From Gnetum montanum (taxonomy: Eukaryota; Streptophyta; Gnetopsida; Gnetales; Gnetaceae): DNA of 64,000 nt. Positions within the stretch are counted from its first letter, which is position 1. The number at the start of each line of letters is the position of its first letter. The DNA lies in NCBI GenBank assembly GCA_015680685.1, contig MNCI01027046.1, positions 355,712 to 419,711 on the forward strand, read 5' to 3'. Under the pieces are notes generated by a model. The model saw only the letters and a program-made list of their open reading frames with translations, did not search any database and was not told the origin of the DNA. Position numbers and translations under genes: made by a program. Below are positions 23,801 to 36,300 of this stretch, piece by piece.

Positions 23801-26800
23801 TGGCTGGAATGATGCAGTTGAGGCTGACATGAACACATTTTCTTAGCAAAGAGACATGCAAGTGTATTCCTATTTGTAATCTCATTTCTGATATTAACAC
23901 ATTTTCTTAGCAAAGAAACATGAAAGTATGTTCCTATTTGCAATCTTGTTTCTGATAATGGTTATATTTGCACAGTATCATTGTAGTCTGCTTATATCAC
24001 AGACCAATCATCTTGGTGCCTTTATCCCATCTATGATGGGTGGACCATTAAAATAGATGAAGGATTTCACGATGACTTACTATAGCTGATTGTCTACCTG
24101 ATGTCATAGTTCCTAAAATGTATATTTTTACCATGCTTATATCACAAAGTGTTGGTCAAATATGTTCATAGAGTTATTAGCCTTTATATTGTCTAGGATT
24201 GGTAAGTCTTCTGACTTGTATCCTTCCAAGTTACTGGTTCAATCCCAGACAGGCATTGTGTAATAGATAATAGTTGAACCTGAGTTGTTGTCAATAGTTT
24301 CCTAGGGTCTCATGGTCACCATGTAGATGTAATCTAAAAAAAGAAAACAGTGATTTTAATATCTGAAAATTGATGTAATGTCAGCCAAAAACCCCAAGGT
24401 TTAACATACAGAATACAATCTTCCAATAACGATGACCAGTATGTTGAAGGAGCTTAAAAAACTCATGGAAGAACATAGTTTCTCATGATTTCATGGACAT
24501 GAGCTTCAAAGAGAAATTGATGGCTTGCGGCAACAGAAGGCTGTCAACTTGAATTTTTAAATGTTGATTGACTAGCCAAAGATAAGCTTGCAGAAATGTG
24601 GTACAGGCACTGAACTTGCACAAGAAGTGAGGATACGTGAATTCGTTCCATTCAAACTGAAAACTCAGTAACCTGAGAACATTTGAAATAAATGCTATGA
24701 GTTAGTTTTATCCTCAGATCATACTAGTGTTTAAATGGATAGCCCTTTGTGGAAAGAAATTGTATTACAAATGTTGAGAGCTCTAACCATTAATAATTAT
24801 TTTTTCTAAAATGAGTGTTCTTATAGAAAGCATATACATGGATAGTTGAAGGATTCATAAGTAACAAATTACTAGCGTTTTTTCTTTATTTTTTCAATTT
24901 CCTTACCTCATTGTTTGCGTTTTGTATCAATCTTGAACGTGTTCTTTGAAATTGGATCAGTGTACATAGTTAAAGTTAACATTATTTCAGAATCCAAAAT
25001 GTTTTTTGTTTCATTCATGTGATTCTGTTTAGCAATCACCAACTTTAATGTCTATTCCAAATTTGTATCAATGTTGAACGCGTTCTTTGAAATTGGATCA
25101 GTGTACATAGTTAAAGTTAACATTATTTCAGAATCCAAAATGTTTTTTGTTTCATTCATGTGATTCTGTTTAGCAATCACCAACTTTAATGTCTATTCCA
25201 AAAGGTGTTCATAGATGAGCTTGATGCAATAGCCCCGGCAAGAAAGGAAGGAAGTGAAGGATTATCACAAAGAATGGTAGCTGCATTATTGTCATTGATT
25301 GATGGGGCTAACAGAAATGATAGAATACTTGTAATTGCAGCAACGAATCGTCCTGAGTTTATTGATCCTGCATTAAGGCGACCAGGGAGGTTAGATCGTG
25401 AATTCGAAATTGGTATAATTTGTATTTCACTCTTACCACGTGTAACTTTCTTTGACCTGCTTCCACCAAGTTCTCAGTCGCTTAAATTTAAAGTTTCTAC
25501 CAAACATATGAGAAACAAATCGTACTGAAATCTTGAATGGAAACCTGAAATTAACAATCCATGAAAGGTACTCATAGTCACTGGTGTATATATTCTTAAC
25601 GGTGTACTTTGTATTACAGGATATCCTTCTACGCAAGTTTTCCTTCCATTTTTTGTTGCTTTCCAACCATACTACTTTGTCCATAAAGTCGTTTTGCATC
25701 TTGAAGAAAGGTATCCTATGTTGTGTTATATCATATCTATAATACGTGCACCAAGTCTTTTGACAAGTTCCCTTGCCACTGGCAAGACATACAATTTTGC
25801 ATTTTATCTTACAATCCTAAACATAGAATTTTTACATGCATATGCAGTAAGCTTCCTGTGACTTGCAAGGGTTTAATGCCATAAGGTTATATGGCTGTAA
25901 TAACAGTAAGTGGTTTGAGATAGAAACAAATATCAAAATCATTGCACAAAGTAAATACATCAATTTTTATGAAAGTAAAGTACGGTACATATGATACATG
26001 TGTTGCCAATAGAAACATATTTTTTCTTAAAGATTAATTTAATTGCGAACAGGAGGTGAACAAATGTATCAAACAACTTGATTAAACATGTTGCTGGATT
26101 AATGACTAAGCAATTAAATAATTAAAATGTGCTCTACTGGAATACCAACTTCTGTATCAAGAATTCATGGTCTGATGATGATCAACGGTGGCAGTCGAGG
26201 ATTGACGTGTCAATTATGCATCCATGACTCCAAATTGACATGATTATGGTTATGCAGTGTGCGAGTGCTTTGCAGTGTTACCACCTAATGTGAGAAAATG
26301 ACAAAACAAAAAGGCAAGCAACACAAATCTAAAAATCAGCACCTTGGTATAAATTTGTAAGAAATAAAAATTGATTTCACATCATTGACTGACTACCGGC
26401 TTGGTAGCTGAACTGCAGAAACACTACATCTGAGATGTCATCCATGGACTACTATTATCTTCTTGGTTTTCCACTCTACGTTGCTTCTTATTTCTTCCAG
26501 GATTCCAAATTGGATTTTACGGATCATCTTTACATATTTAAATAATCCTATGGTTGAAGGCAATTACCTCTTGAATTTAAATAAAACAGGGACAGAAATA
26601 CCCCCATTGGATCTCATATTGAGGATTGTAATCACTCTAGCTGTGACAATTTTTGTTTCATTTCTTATATGGTGTTCTCAATGTTTGACTTAACTTCACT
26701 GATACATGAACACTACTACATTTCATGCGATAAATAACGTAGTTGGAACTGTTGATACTCATCTGGAACCACAAACCTAAAACCTATTGCAGTTGTTAGA

Positions 26801-29800
26801 TGACACTGCCAGATCAGGATTTCAAAGCAGAACCTTTCAAACACAAAACATGGAAAATTTAGTTTCTCTTGCTTTGGGGAAAAATAAAAAAAAAGAAAAC
26901 TCTTTGCATGGTTTTGTTCAAGTACTGTTACGGATGTTAGCTAACTTGAACTTCACATTTTAGGTGTGCCTTCTGTAAACCAGAGATTGGAAATATTGGA
27001 AGCAATTCTGAAAAGAATGAAACATTCTATAACGGTTGAGGATATCAAGACTCTTGCATCAGAAACCCATGGTTTTGTGGGTGCAGACTTGAGTGCTCTT
27101 TGTAACGAGGCCGCACTTGCTGCTCTTCGCAGATATATAAGAGAACATTCTTCGCCAGCGTCTGGGAAAATAACACACAATGATAAGAGTTCCTTTGACA
27201 TTGTGTCTGGTCTTTCCAATCTGAGCATTTTGTCTGGGAGTAACAAGAAAGAGCCCAAGGCTGGAAATGAGACAGTGCAAGACGCCTGTGTTCCAGAAAT
27301 ATTTTCAGATTTAGAAATAAATGTGGAAGACTTTCAAGCAGCAAAACTAAAAGTTAGACCTAGTGCAATGCGTGAGGTAAATTTTTATCAAGTTTCTTCG
27401 GTGTAAAAACCTGAATAATAAATAGCTTTGGTTCAGTATTTCTTTATAGCTGGACATCTCTACAGTACTTATAAGTTTCATAGATTCATTTCCTCTATGT
27501 ATTCAGATTCGATTAAGTCATATACGTGTATTATTGATTTTCCATTAGCTTCTAATATTGTTCAGTTAGTGGTGTTTTAAATCCTGGTTTCATTTGGAAA
27601 TATAAATCTTGCCCATGCTAGGTAATGTTAGAAATACCCAAGGTTCGTTGGGAAGATATTGGAGGACAAGCTGAAGTGAAGCAACAATTGAAGGAAGCTG
27701 TGGAGTGGCCACAAAAGCATCAGGATGCGTTTCTGCGCATTGGTGCACAACCGCCAAGAGGGGTGTTGATGTTTGGTCCACCAGGATGCAGCAAAACGCT
27801 TACGGCCCGTGCTGTGGCTTCTGAGGCTGGAATTAATTTCATGGCGGTGAAGGGACCAGAGCTTTTCAGCAAATGGGTGGGTGAATCTGAGAAGGCTATA
27901 CAATCATTATTTGCAAAAGCGAGGGCTGCAGCTCCCTCGATTATATTTTTTGATGAGATTGATGGTCTAGCTCAAACAAGGGAGCATGGAAACACTAAAT
28001 TATCCGTTGGAGATAGAGTTATGAGCCAGCTACTTGTTGAAATGGACGGTAAGATTTTTTGTTAATAACTTTTTTTTAAAGAATTCTTGATCTGCTTTTT
28101 TCTGTTCTCTAATAAACTGCTGTATTTTTATAATTATAAATAATACCCTTTTGTAGGCATCATTACTATTTTTAACATTTTTGTTTTGGCGTTTCAGTCA
28201 TTTTCGGCTCTACTAGCAGAGTAATCTCATGGGACAAATTATACTGTGGGATCATACTGTCTTTTTCTTTAGCAATAAATAGTCCAAGAGAAGCAATGGC
28301 ATTTAGATGTGCAAATATTAAGTTCATGCCTAACAATAGGAGGAGTTGGACTTTCAAATTTGATTAGAAATAAACTGAAACTGAAATTTCTAGTTACATC
28401 CATTAAGACCTCTTGGATCTATCAGACTAGTTTCAAGAGTTTTTTTTTTTTCTGAATTTAATTTGTAACTCATTGTTGCCCACTGGACAGAACCTATGAC
28501 TTGAGGTTACTAAGCCAAGACTCTTACTATTAAATATAATGATGTGCTTATCATCTAAGAATCACCACCACCTAATATCCTTCTTTTGTTTTTTGGGTTG
28601 CCTGTTAGCTATCCTTCTTTTGTTTTTTGGGTTGCCTGTTAGCTATTCCTTTATATTCCTGTCTGTCAAGATGATTATGTTGCTACAAAAGTATTATGCT
28701 GGAGCTGAACGTTCTGCGGTACATATCCTCTAGCTTTGGTTTGACAATCCCTCTCTAAGTCCATTGTTGCTACTTGCTTAATATTCAGTATTCTCTCCTA
28801 TTCATTAATACCTGTAGCCTTGTGTAAGAATTCAGAACATTCTCTCATTAGCTGGGGTTGACTTTATGAGCCCTCTCCCTAATATTGTCTGTTCAAAGCA
28901 AGGCTGAATCTCTGGTTACATCACAGTTTTGATTCTTCATAAGAATAGAAATGCAGAAATGCAATAACCTTGCAGAAAATCGGCCAGATCGAAACCATTT
29001 ATGCATTACAGTAGTCACATCAGCTCTGCATGATTGCCGCTACACCAGCTAGCCCGTCGTTTAATTTGCCGTATGTATGGTTTTTTTGACTGAACAGTGT
29101 AATGATAAAAAGCATTTGAATTCATTCAAATTGTGTGCAGGTCAGGAGATGAGTTACATGTGTTTCTTTTTTGTACTATGACTACTCGAGACAGCCTTAC
29201 AATGTTACAGCAAATAACTTGCATAATTTATTTTTGCTGCCCCCATTGGTGCTTGGTCAATTCATAGTCTATCTTTATTTTTCATGAAAATGTAATTTTT
29301 GTCCAATAGATCCTATGAGGCTTCGAATGTAATAAAGCTTCAATTTCAATTTCAATTCTACTATGCTTTTTAAATTTTCAGGTTTAAATTCAAGAGCCGG
29401 AGTGACTGTTATTGCTGCAACGAATCGACCAGATAAGATAGATTCTGCATTGCTTCGTCCAGGTAGAAGATTATCTTCTCATTCTAAAACAAAGCTTTTT
29501 CTTTATAATAGTTGGCCGAAATTTAAAACTCTGAAGATCATTATTTAACCCAGGACGCTTTGATCGGCTTGTATATGTTGGCCCTCCTAACGAGGCTGAC
29601 AGAAAGGAAATATTTGATGTTCATACGAGGAAGATACCATGTGCATCTGATGTATCAAAGAAATATCTTGCTGAACTTACTCATGGGTACACTGGAGCAG
29701 ATATTGCTGCTGTATGTCGTGAAGCAGCCCTTGTTGCCTTAGAGGTTAGAAGTATCATTATGCTAAGTCTCAGACAGTAGTTGCGCTTTGATTTTCGTGG

Positions 29801-30075
29801 CTAATTTTTCTTTGTACTGAGTACTGACAAACATTCAAAATCATGCTTTTATGATTTGTTTCTTTCTAGTTGACCGATAATAAATGTTTGGGCGTGCCAT
29901 TCTAATGGATCTGCTGCACTTTGTTTTATTCCAGGAGGACATTGATGTTATCGAAATATCAATGTCTCATTTTGAAGCTGCATTAAAGCGTATCCAACCA
30001 TATGATCTCTCAGATTATGAAAATTTGTCATCTAATTTCCAAAGATTAACTGCAAGTAAATTTGCCGGCACATGA
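17856..30075 (+). CDS. CIP111: CIP111/AFG2 (SPATA5)-type double AAA+ ATPase, ten exons
   Basis: Exons: 17,856-18,182; 18,301-18,459; 18,737-19,713; 19,938-20,142; 25,205-25,412; 26,964-27,376; 27,622-28,048; 29,382-29,462; 29,554-29,744; 29,935-30,075. All have GT-AG ends and keep frame, giving 1,042 aa (Arabidopsis CIP111 is about 1,020). The first AAA domain has Walker A GPPGTGKT at about residues 501-508, Walker B VVFIDE at 556-561 and [15 protein letters not shown]. The second has GPPGCSKT at 815-822, Walker B IIFFDE at 870-875 and [16 protein letters not shown] and S in the second P-loop are typical of this family and set it apart from CDC48. The N-terminal ~480 residues are Ser-rich, then a CDC48-N-like region. 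Yeast and animal relatives release shuttling factors from pre-60S ribosomes; Arabidopsis CIP111 binds calmodulin. The gene looks intact. Intron 4 is 5,062 bp. Confidence 0.95.
22575..22765 (+). mobile_element. RTE-type LINE tail in intron 4
   Basis: It follows the C-terminal part and 3' tail of the copies at 11,660-13,210, with a decayed GRPKERWEE-like run and an ending like TTGTTGAGGCAAGGCTAGGA followed by CAATGATGATGG. Confidence 0.6.
24920..25201 (+). repeat. 141-bp tandem duplication at the exon 5 acceptor
   Basis: Units 24,920-25,060 and 25,061-25,201 are nearly identical. The second ends three bases before exon 5, so the pyrimidine-rich acceptor approach is duplicated. Only the second copy continues into AAAGG and the exon; the first continues ATTTG and lacks the acceptor AG in that place. 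Confidence 0.85.
28470..28545 (-). repeat. SINE-like copy in intron 7
   Basis: On the - strand, AGTCTTGGCTTAGTAACC then CTCAAGTCATAGGTTCTGTC matches the A-box to B-box region of the SINE-like copies near 32,800 and 32,990. A 35-bp tandem duplication (ATCCTTCTTTTGTTTTTTGG...) lies next to it at 28,577-28,650. Confidence 0.45.
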
Positions 30076-31602
30076 GTGCAATCTATTGTCAGAATCCTTC
30101 ATGTCTCATTATTTTATTTTTTTACCTTTGGAAATAAGCAATTTTCAAGGTACAGCATAGAATCTGTAATTCTGTACGCTATTACAAATGCATGGAATTC
30201 TTTTTATATCAAACCCATATTCATTGTATAGGGAGCCCAATCATTGTACAGAGCTCCCAAATTTGTTACAAAGTGCTAAATCCATGCCAAGCTTCTAATT
30301 CATGCAACCCAACTGAAAGAATATATGGAATTTCTGGAAATGTAGTGTGGCTGAATTACAGTGATGATAAATTGCAAAGGCAGATCAGTTTATCGTTCAT
30401 TGATGTAACAATTTCAATCTTGTGTCTTCAAGCATGAAAACGTTTCAAGTGACAAAAATTGCCTCATCTTATCACTTTGACGCAAATTTTACCGGATACT
30501 GGCATGACTGAATAAATCTGCCAGCAATAGTATGCATCAAGATTATGGGATCAAGATTATGGGATCCAGGTGGAGAGACGGTGAAACACATTTTATAGTA
30601 GCCCGAGTGTTTGGCAAATATCAGAAACGGTTGAATATATTTGTTATTGGCAAATTTATCTGAAACGGTAGGAGATCATGTTCAGAGATTATACCTACGA
30701 GATTTATCTTTAGACGTCAAATCAGATAGCTTAATAGTTATGGTTATTTAACAGGGAATTTATTTTACAGTGTTCTTAGAAAAGACTTGAATTGATTTGA
30801 AGAAAAGATATCGAGTATTGGTGCATGTCAATGCAACAGTTTGCAAGAGAAAAAAGGTCAGGTTATATTTGGAATAATTTATATTCTTCATTTTTCTTTT
30901 AAGGTAACAATGCGGGCGACTATGACTCTTTATTAGAATGCATATATTGTTGCAGAAGGCTATGAATCTTTCAGGTTTCGTGAAATGAAAGTATTGTGTA
31001 AGGCCTTCAAAAACATTCATTGACATAGCAAATGGCATTCAAATGTTCTCATGTGAAAAATGGTTGAAAGCTTGTTGTGGAACAGCACATAAGCAGTTTT
31101 ATCATTGTTACTGCTGCTGTTAACACTATTAATCAAAATACTCGGATTGTTGATAGTGGATGCTTTAATTATATCCCTCCTTGCAAAGAATCAGCAAAAT
31201 TACATAGAATTATTGCTCAAATATAATCCTCTCAACAAAACAGCAAAAGCTTTACCTTTACAGAAGTCGCAAAAGACCAAAACCACCAAATTCAAGATGA
31301 AGAAGCCAAAAGATAGCACAAAAGACTTGGATACACTTCCTATTCAAAGAGTAAAAAAATGGGCGAAAATGGATAAAGCCATTTAGTTTTGTATAATGCT
31401 TACATGGGTGAGTGCTTTTGCAATGTACACAAGACTTAAAAAAAAGTATGTATGTGGGTAAGAAATCATTGTGTGAAATCTTAGAATGGTAAGGATTAAT
31501 TAGGAGAAAATAAACATTCTTACAAAGTGGATAAAGAAGTTATTTGGGAGAAGAAAGTTTGTCTAATCCTTAAAATTCAAGACATTTGTTTTTTTTTTAG
31601 GT

Positions 31603-31665
31603 CCATCATCATCATCCTAGCCTTGTCCTAACAAAATTAACAAAATTGGGTCAGCTACCAAAAAA
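31603..31665 (-). mobile_element. RTE-type LINE tail, reversed
   Basis: CATCATCATCATCCTAGCCT is the reverse complement of the shared LINE tail end. Confidence 0.5.
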
Positions 31666-32254
31666 ACAAAATAAAAAAAAAAGGTGAATAAAGGAAAAAT
31701 TGTAACTATAGATAAATTGTTAAAGTGAGAATGGATAATGGTTAATAGATGTTATTTGTGTAAGAATAACAAAATTGGGTAAGCTACCAAGAAAAAAACA
31801 AAATTTTAAGAAAAAAAGTGAATAAAGGAAAAATTTTAACTCTAGATAAATTGTTAAAATGAGAATGGATGATGGTTAATAGATGTTATTTGTATAAGAA
31901 TGCTTGTGAAAATGGTAATAATAGTAATCATATCTTTTTGAAGTACTCATTAGTTCATATTCATAGTTGAGTTTAGAAAGTTACAAATTGATACTTTCTT
32001 TATTTGAGGGTAAGACGATAATTAAGAATATGCTTGGAACAACATTCCTAAGTTGGTGTATGGTGCTTTCAAGATTGGGCTTTGAACCTAAATCTTTACA
32101 AGATCTTGTAGTACTTGGATTGGTATAACTTATGGACATTAATAAAGTTTGAAGCACCTTGATATGTTTATTTTATTTTTATTTTTAAAAATGAATCTTT
32201 CTTCTTGAAGATAATTAAAATTCTAAGCATAATCTCATTGTACTCCAAATCTTC

Positions 32255-32395
32255 ATGGTTAAAAAACAATTAAAGATAATTTGAAGAAATTGCAAATAAA
32301 CAAAGATCTAGTTCTTAATAGAGGTGAATGCTAAGAAAGAACTCATGTAGCTAAACCCATTTTGTTGGGACAAGGCTAGGATGATAATGATGACT
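32255..32395 (+). mobile_element. RTE-type LINE tail
   Basis: It carries the DLKKLQINKDL-like decayed C-terminus, CCCATTTTGTTGGGACAAGG and a GATGATAATGATG end, as in the copies at 1,020-1,395 and 12,355-13,210. Confidence 0.65.
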
Positions 32396-32690
32396 TCAAA
32401 TCTTGTTTTATTAATATGAAATTAAAATTAAAGCTAAGTTTTATTACATTTTAAGACCCATAGAATCTATTAGATAGATATTACATTTTCATGAAAAATA
32501 AAGAAAGACTATACAAATTGACCAAGCACCAATAGGACAACAAAAATACATATAATTTTTTTGCTGCAATATTAATATAATCTCTTTGAATTTGTTTTTT
32601 TAAAATAGATATAACCTTTAAAGTTATATGCACCATCTTCCACTATTGTTGCTAGCTAACATTTGTTGGGCTTTTTTTTCAATGGTCTTT

Positions 32691-32845
32691 TTTTTTGGTG
32701 TTGGAACCCCAAAATACTTGTCATATTGGTACACCCCAAGATATATGGTCCAATAAGAACTTTATAACTTAGCATTGCCTCCTAAAATTGAACCTATGAC
32801 TTGGAGTTTTCAAATCAAAAGTCTTGCCACTAGACTAACACTTCA
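32691..32845 (-). repeat. SINE-like repeat with tRNA-type promoter boxes
   Basis: On the - strand the head reads GTTAGTCTAGTGGCAAGACT (A-box-like), then CATAGGTTCAATTTTAGG (B-box-like) about 40 bp on, then a body ending GGGTTCCAACACC before an A-rich run. This order is that of tRNA-derived SINEs. Confidence 0.5.
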
Positions 32846-32969
32846 TTGTTTACAAGGGTTTTTTTTTTCTTTTAATATTGACTTTTGGAAAGTACCTTGA
32901 AGACATACAAAGAAAAATTAGTTACACAATTAATAATATGTTGTAGTTTTTTGTAAAATGTACCCTACA

Positions 32970-33050
32970 TCCTTGTTATCTTAGTGGTTCGAATCTTGGC
33001 TTGGTAACCTCAAGTGATATGTTTAATTTCACTAGGCTATTTAAGATTTG
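32970..33050 (+). repeat. SINE-like head fragment
   Basis: ATCTTAGTGGTTCGAATCTT followed by GGCTTGGTAACCTCAAGTGA corresponds to the head of the SINE-like copies at 28,470-28,545 and 32,691-32,845. Confidence 0.4.
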
Positions 33051-34337
33051 ATGTGTTCTAGCAAGCGTGTACAAAATCGTCTATGATGTTTTATAACAAA
33101 TGTTAAGTTAATTATGTTTAACTAAGTATATTAACTAATAACAATTAATTGTTGTGTCTATTCGTTCCTTGGACATGATTGTTCTGTTGTTACTAATAAG
33201 TGTTGATCTTGGTTCAATATCTATGTAGAACAATAACAATGTGTAACATTAAAACATAACATGGTGTAGAGTAACAAAGTTATTTAGTTCTATTATTTGT
33301 ATCTATTCTTGTTAGTTTACGTATTTAACATGTTTGACATTATAGGGATTTAGTCTATGTACATGGTGTATCTTTGTCTCATTCTTCATAGTCCTTGTAT
33401 TCTTTTTTCTTTAGAGAGAGTTTTCTCTTTTTCTTTACAAAAAACCCTTTAGTAAGAAGTGAAAACCTAGGAGGGCACTTTTGAATAAGGGCAAAGCCTC
33501 ATCTTCAGAATTGGTTTTCCAGAGGAGAGGTTTTTTCAGAATTGGTTGTAAAGATAAAAACCTAAAAAGGCGTCCTCAAAACTATTGGGCTTTTTCTTTT
33601 GACTCTCTCTTCAATAATCTGATATACTCTAAATTTTGTTAATATTATTATTTGACTTTTTGGGGTCCAGCATCTTACCATTCTTTATAATCATTAAACT
33701 ATTATTAATATCTTGGATCTAGTGATCTAAACATCACAAAACTTTAACATAGGCAACATTGAATTATAAAATTAAAAGAAAAAAATTCTGTAAAAAGAAT
33801 TCTAAAACTAATCCAACAAATCCAGAGAGTGGAGTCTCAATGGATGCTATCATTGTATTATAATTCTTTTTTTTGCTTGGTTGTGATATGGGTTCTTTTA
33901 CCTTGAAATAATCCCACCTCCAAGCTATAGATGCAAACTGAAATCTTTGTGCAAAACAATCATTTTCATTATTGTTAGTGTTGAATGGTGCTGACGTTTA
34001 AGGGTGAGAGGTCACCATTGTTTTTTCAAGGCGGAGCCAACAATGCAATTGCGACTTTGCATCTTCTTCCTGACCTTATCCCAAATATCTTTTGCATTCA
34101 AAATTGGATTTAAATTTTAGATTGACTTCTTTATCACGGTTATTACTTTTTAACGAAACTGTTACATAAAATGCCCAGACAAGTTGTCATGTACAGAGAA
34201 CACCATGAATCTTGTTCATGGGTCGGAGTCGAGCCGTCGCTACGGGAGTACAGATCTATAAATAGTGATAAAAAAGAGGAAACTGAAATCACAAGAAGTA
34301 ACTCTATCTTTGCAATATATTTGCGTAATGTTTGTCA

Positions 34338-36300
34338 TAGACATATACATTTTATAATCCAACGGATTCAAACAGTCTACCTTTTCCATTTGATTATTTT
34401 ATAAATCCTTCCGAACCATAAATGATCACAATCAAGAAGGTAAAATATAATATCTTCATGACTTCAGTGTCATGTTCTATCGTTTGCGGATGTGGATGTC
34501 ATTGAAAACGTTTAGAATATCAAGGATTCCCAATCCCAATTGTCCTCTATGTGGTGGACAAGATGACTTTGTCCATGTATTTTGACATTGTCCCTTTTCT
34601 CAACATGTTTGGCAGTGGGCTTCCAAAGCTTTTCCATCATACAAGCTATCTCAAGAGGATGTCATATTCGGATTCTTGAATATTACGTTTACTAATCTTA
34701 ATTTTTTGTGGAAAGTTATTAGGCCTACTATTTTATATTATATTTGGAAGCGAAGATGCAGTGTTCTATTTCAAAAGACAGATTATTCTAATAAATGTTT
34801 ACTCACCAGGTTGGAGAAGTTGCAGATCTTTCGCCTCACCCATTTTCAACTCACATCTTAAGCATTCAAGTTCAATCTGGATAGGTTCATCTCTTGCAGC
34901 GAAAGACCTGTGTGTTCCAGTTACACTTAGCATCAGTAATCTTTCTGCAAGGAAGCTTTCCCTTTTCATTATGTAGACTCACCATTGGAACTCTCTCTAT
35001 CCTTAATTGAGAGCTCTTTGCCTCATCTAATTCTATGTCATTCTATTTTGTAACAAGCCAGTATGTGTGGACATTTGGTTGTGCCCCAAGTTGGGTTTCC
35101 TCCTTTAATACTCGTTTATTTATAAGGCTTTTCTTGAGTTTCATTCACAACGCTCTATGACTTATTCAAGTTGTTGTAATTGATGCACCTTTAATTTCAA
35201 TAAAACTTCTTTTCGGGTCAGACACCCCCATAGACATACATTTTATAATCCAACGGATTCAAAAAGTCTACCTTTTCCATTTGATTATTTTATAAATCCT
35301 TCCGAACCATAAATGATCACAATCAAGAAGGTAAAATATAATATCTTCATGACTTCAGTGTCATGTTCTATCGTTTGCGGATGTGGATGTCATTGAAAAC
35401 GTTTAGAATATCAAGGATTCCCCGTCCCAATTGTCTTCTATGTGGTGGACAAGATGACTTTGTCCATGTATTTTGACATTGTCCCTTTTCTCAACATGTG
35501 TGGCAGTGGGCTTCCAAAGCTTTTCCATCATACAAGCTATCTCAAGAAGATGTCATATTCGGATTCTTGAATATTACTTTTGCTAATCTTAATTTTCTGT
35601 GGAAAGTTACTAGGCCTACTATTTTATATTATATTTGGAAGCGAAGATGCAATGTTCTATTTCAAAAGACAGATTATTCTAATAAATGTTTACTCACCAG
35701 GTTGGAGAAGTTGTAGATCTTTCACCTCACCCATTTTCAACTCACATCTTAAGCATTCAAGTTCAATCTGGACAGGTTCATCTCTTGCAGCTATGGGAAA
35801 GACCTGTGTGTTCCAGTTACACTTAGCATCAGTAATCTTTCTGCAAGGAAGCTTTCCCTTTTCATTATGTAGAGTCACCATTGGAACTCTCTCTATCCTT
35901 AATTGAGAGCTCTTTGCCTCATCTAATTCTATGTCATTCTATTTTGTAACAAGCGAGTATGTGTGGACATTTGGTTGTGCCCCAAGTTGGGTTTCCTCCT
36001 TTAATACTCGTTTATTTATAAGGCTTTTCTTGAGTTTCATTCACAACGCTCTATGACTTATTCAAGTTGTTGTAATTGATGCACCTTTAATTTCAATAAA
36101 ACTTCTTTTCGGGTCAGACACCCCCATAGACATATACATTTTATAATCAACGGATTCAAAAAGTCTACCTTTTCCATTTGATTATTTTATAAATCCTTCC
36201 TAACCATAAATGATCACAATCAGGAAGGTAAAATATATCTTCATGGCTTTTCACTGGTCAGTGTCGTGTTCTATCGTTTGCGGATGTGGATGTCATTGAT
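34338..36300 (+). repeat. Tandem array (2.2 copies, ~893 bp) of an L1-type LINE 3' end
   Basis: Units are 34,338-35,230, 35,231-36,126 and a partial third 36,127-~36,300. Each starts with ACATATACATTTTATAATC-like sequence and ends near AATAAAACTTCTTTTCGGGT then CAGACACCCCCATAG. Each translates to a zinc-binding run CPLCGGQDDFVHVF*HCPFSQ then HVWQWASKAFPSY, with a shared in-frame stop, followed by WKVIRPTILYYIWKRRC. That is the zf-RVT domain and C-terminus of plant L1-type LINE ORF2. Both complete units share the same stop, so the array arose by duplication of an already dead copy. Confidence 0.8.

Larger units (their letters stand above)
20143..25204 (+). other. Intron 4 of the AAA ATPase gene (5.06 kb)
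   Basis: It lies between the codons for the first Walker A region and its Walker B. It contains a RTE LINE fragment (22,575-22,765), a SINE-like piece (~24,190-24,270), a ~62-bp local duplication near 23,835-23,955 and a 141-bp tandem duplication at its 3' end. No independent gene is seen inside. Confidence 0.8.
30076..34337. other. Intergenic with small transposon remnants
   Basis: It contains a reversed RTE LINE tail (31,603-31,665), a ~130-bp tandem duplication (about 31,640-31,900), an RTE tail (32,255-32,395) and SINE-like copies at 32,691-32,845 and 32,970-33,050. The duplication ends in a decayed RCYL.KNACENGNNSNHIF run that resembles the LINE zinc-binding domain. No host gene is seen. 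The 93-codon ORF at 31,105-31,386 is not recognised. Confidence 0.5.

Noticed and set aside
31105-31386. 93-codon ORF with an N-terminal hydrophobic run and Lys-rich end
   Set aside because: AT-rich low-complexity composition and no recognised domain; likely chance.
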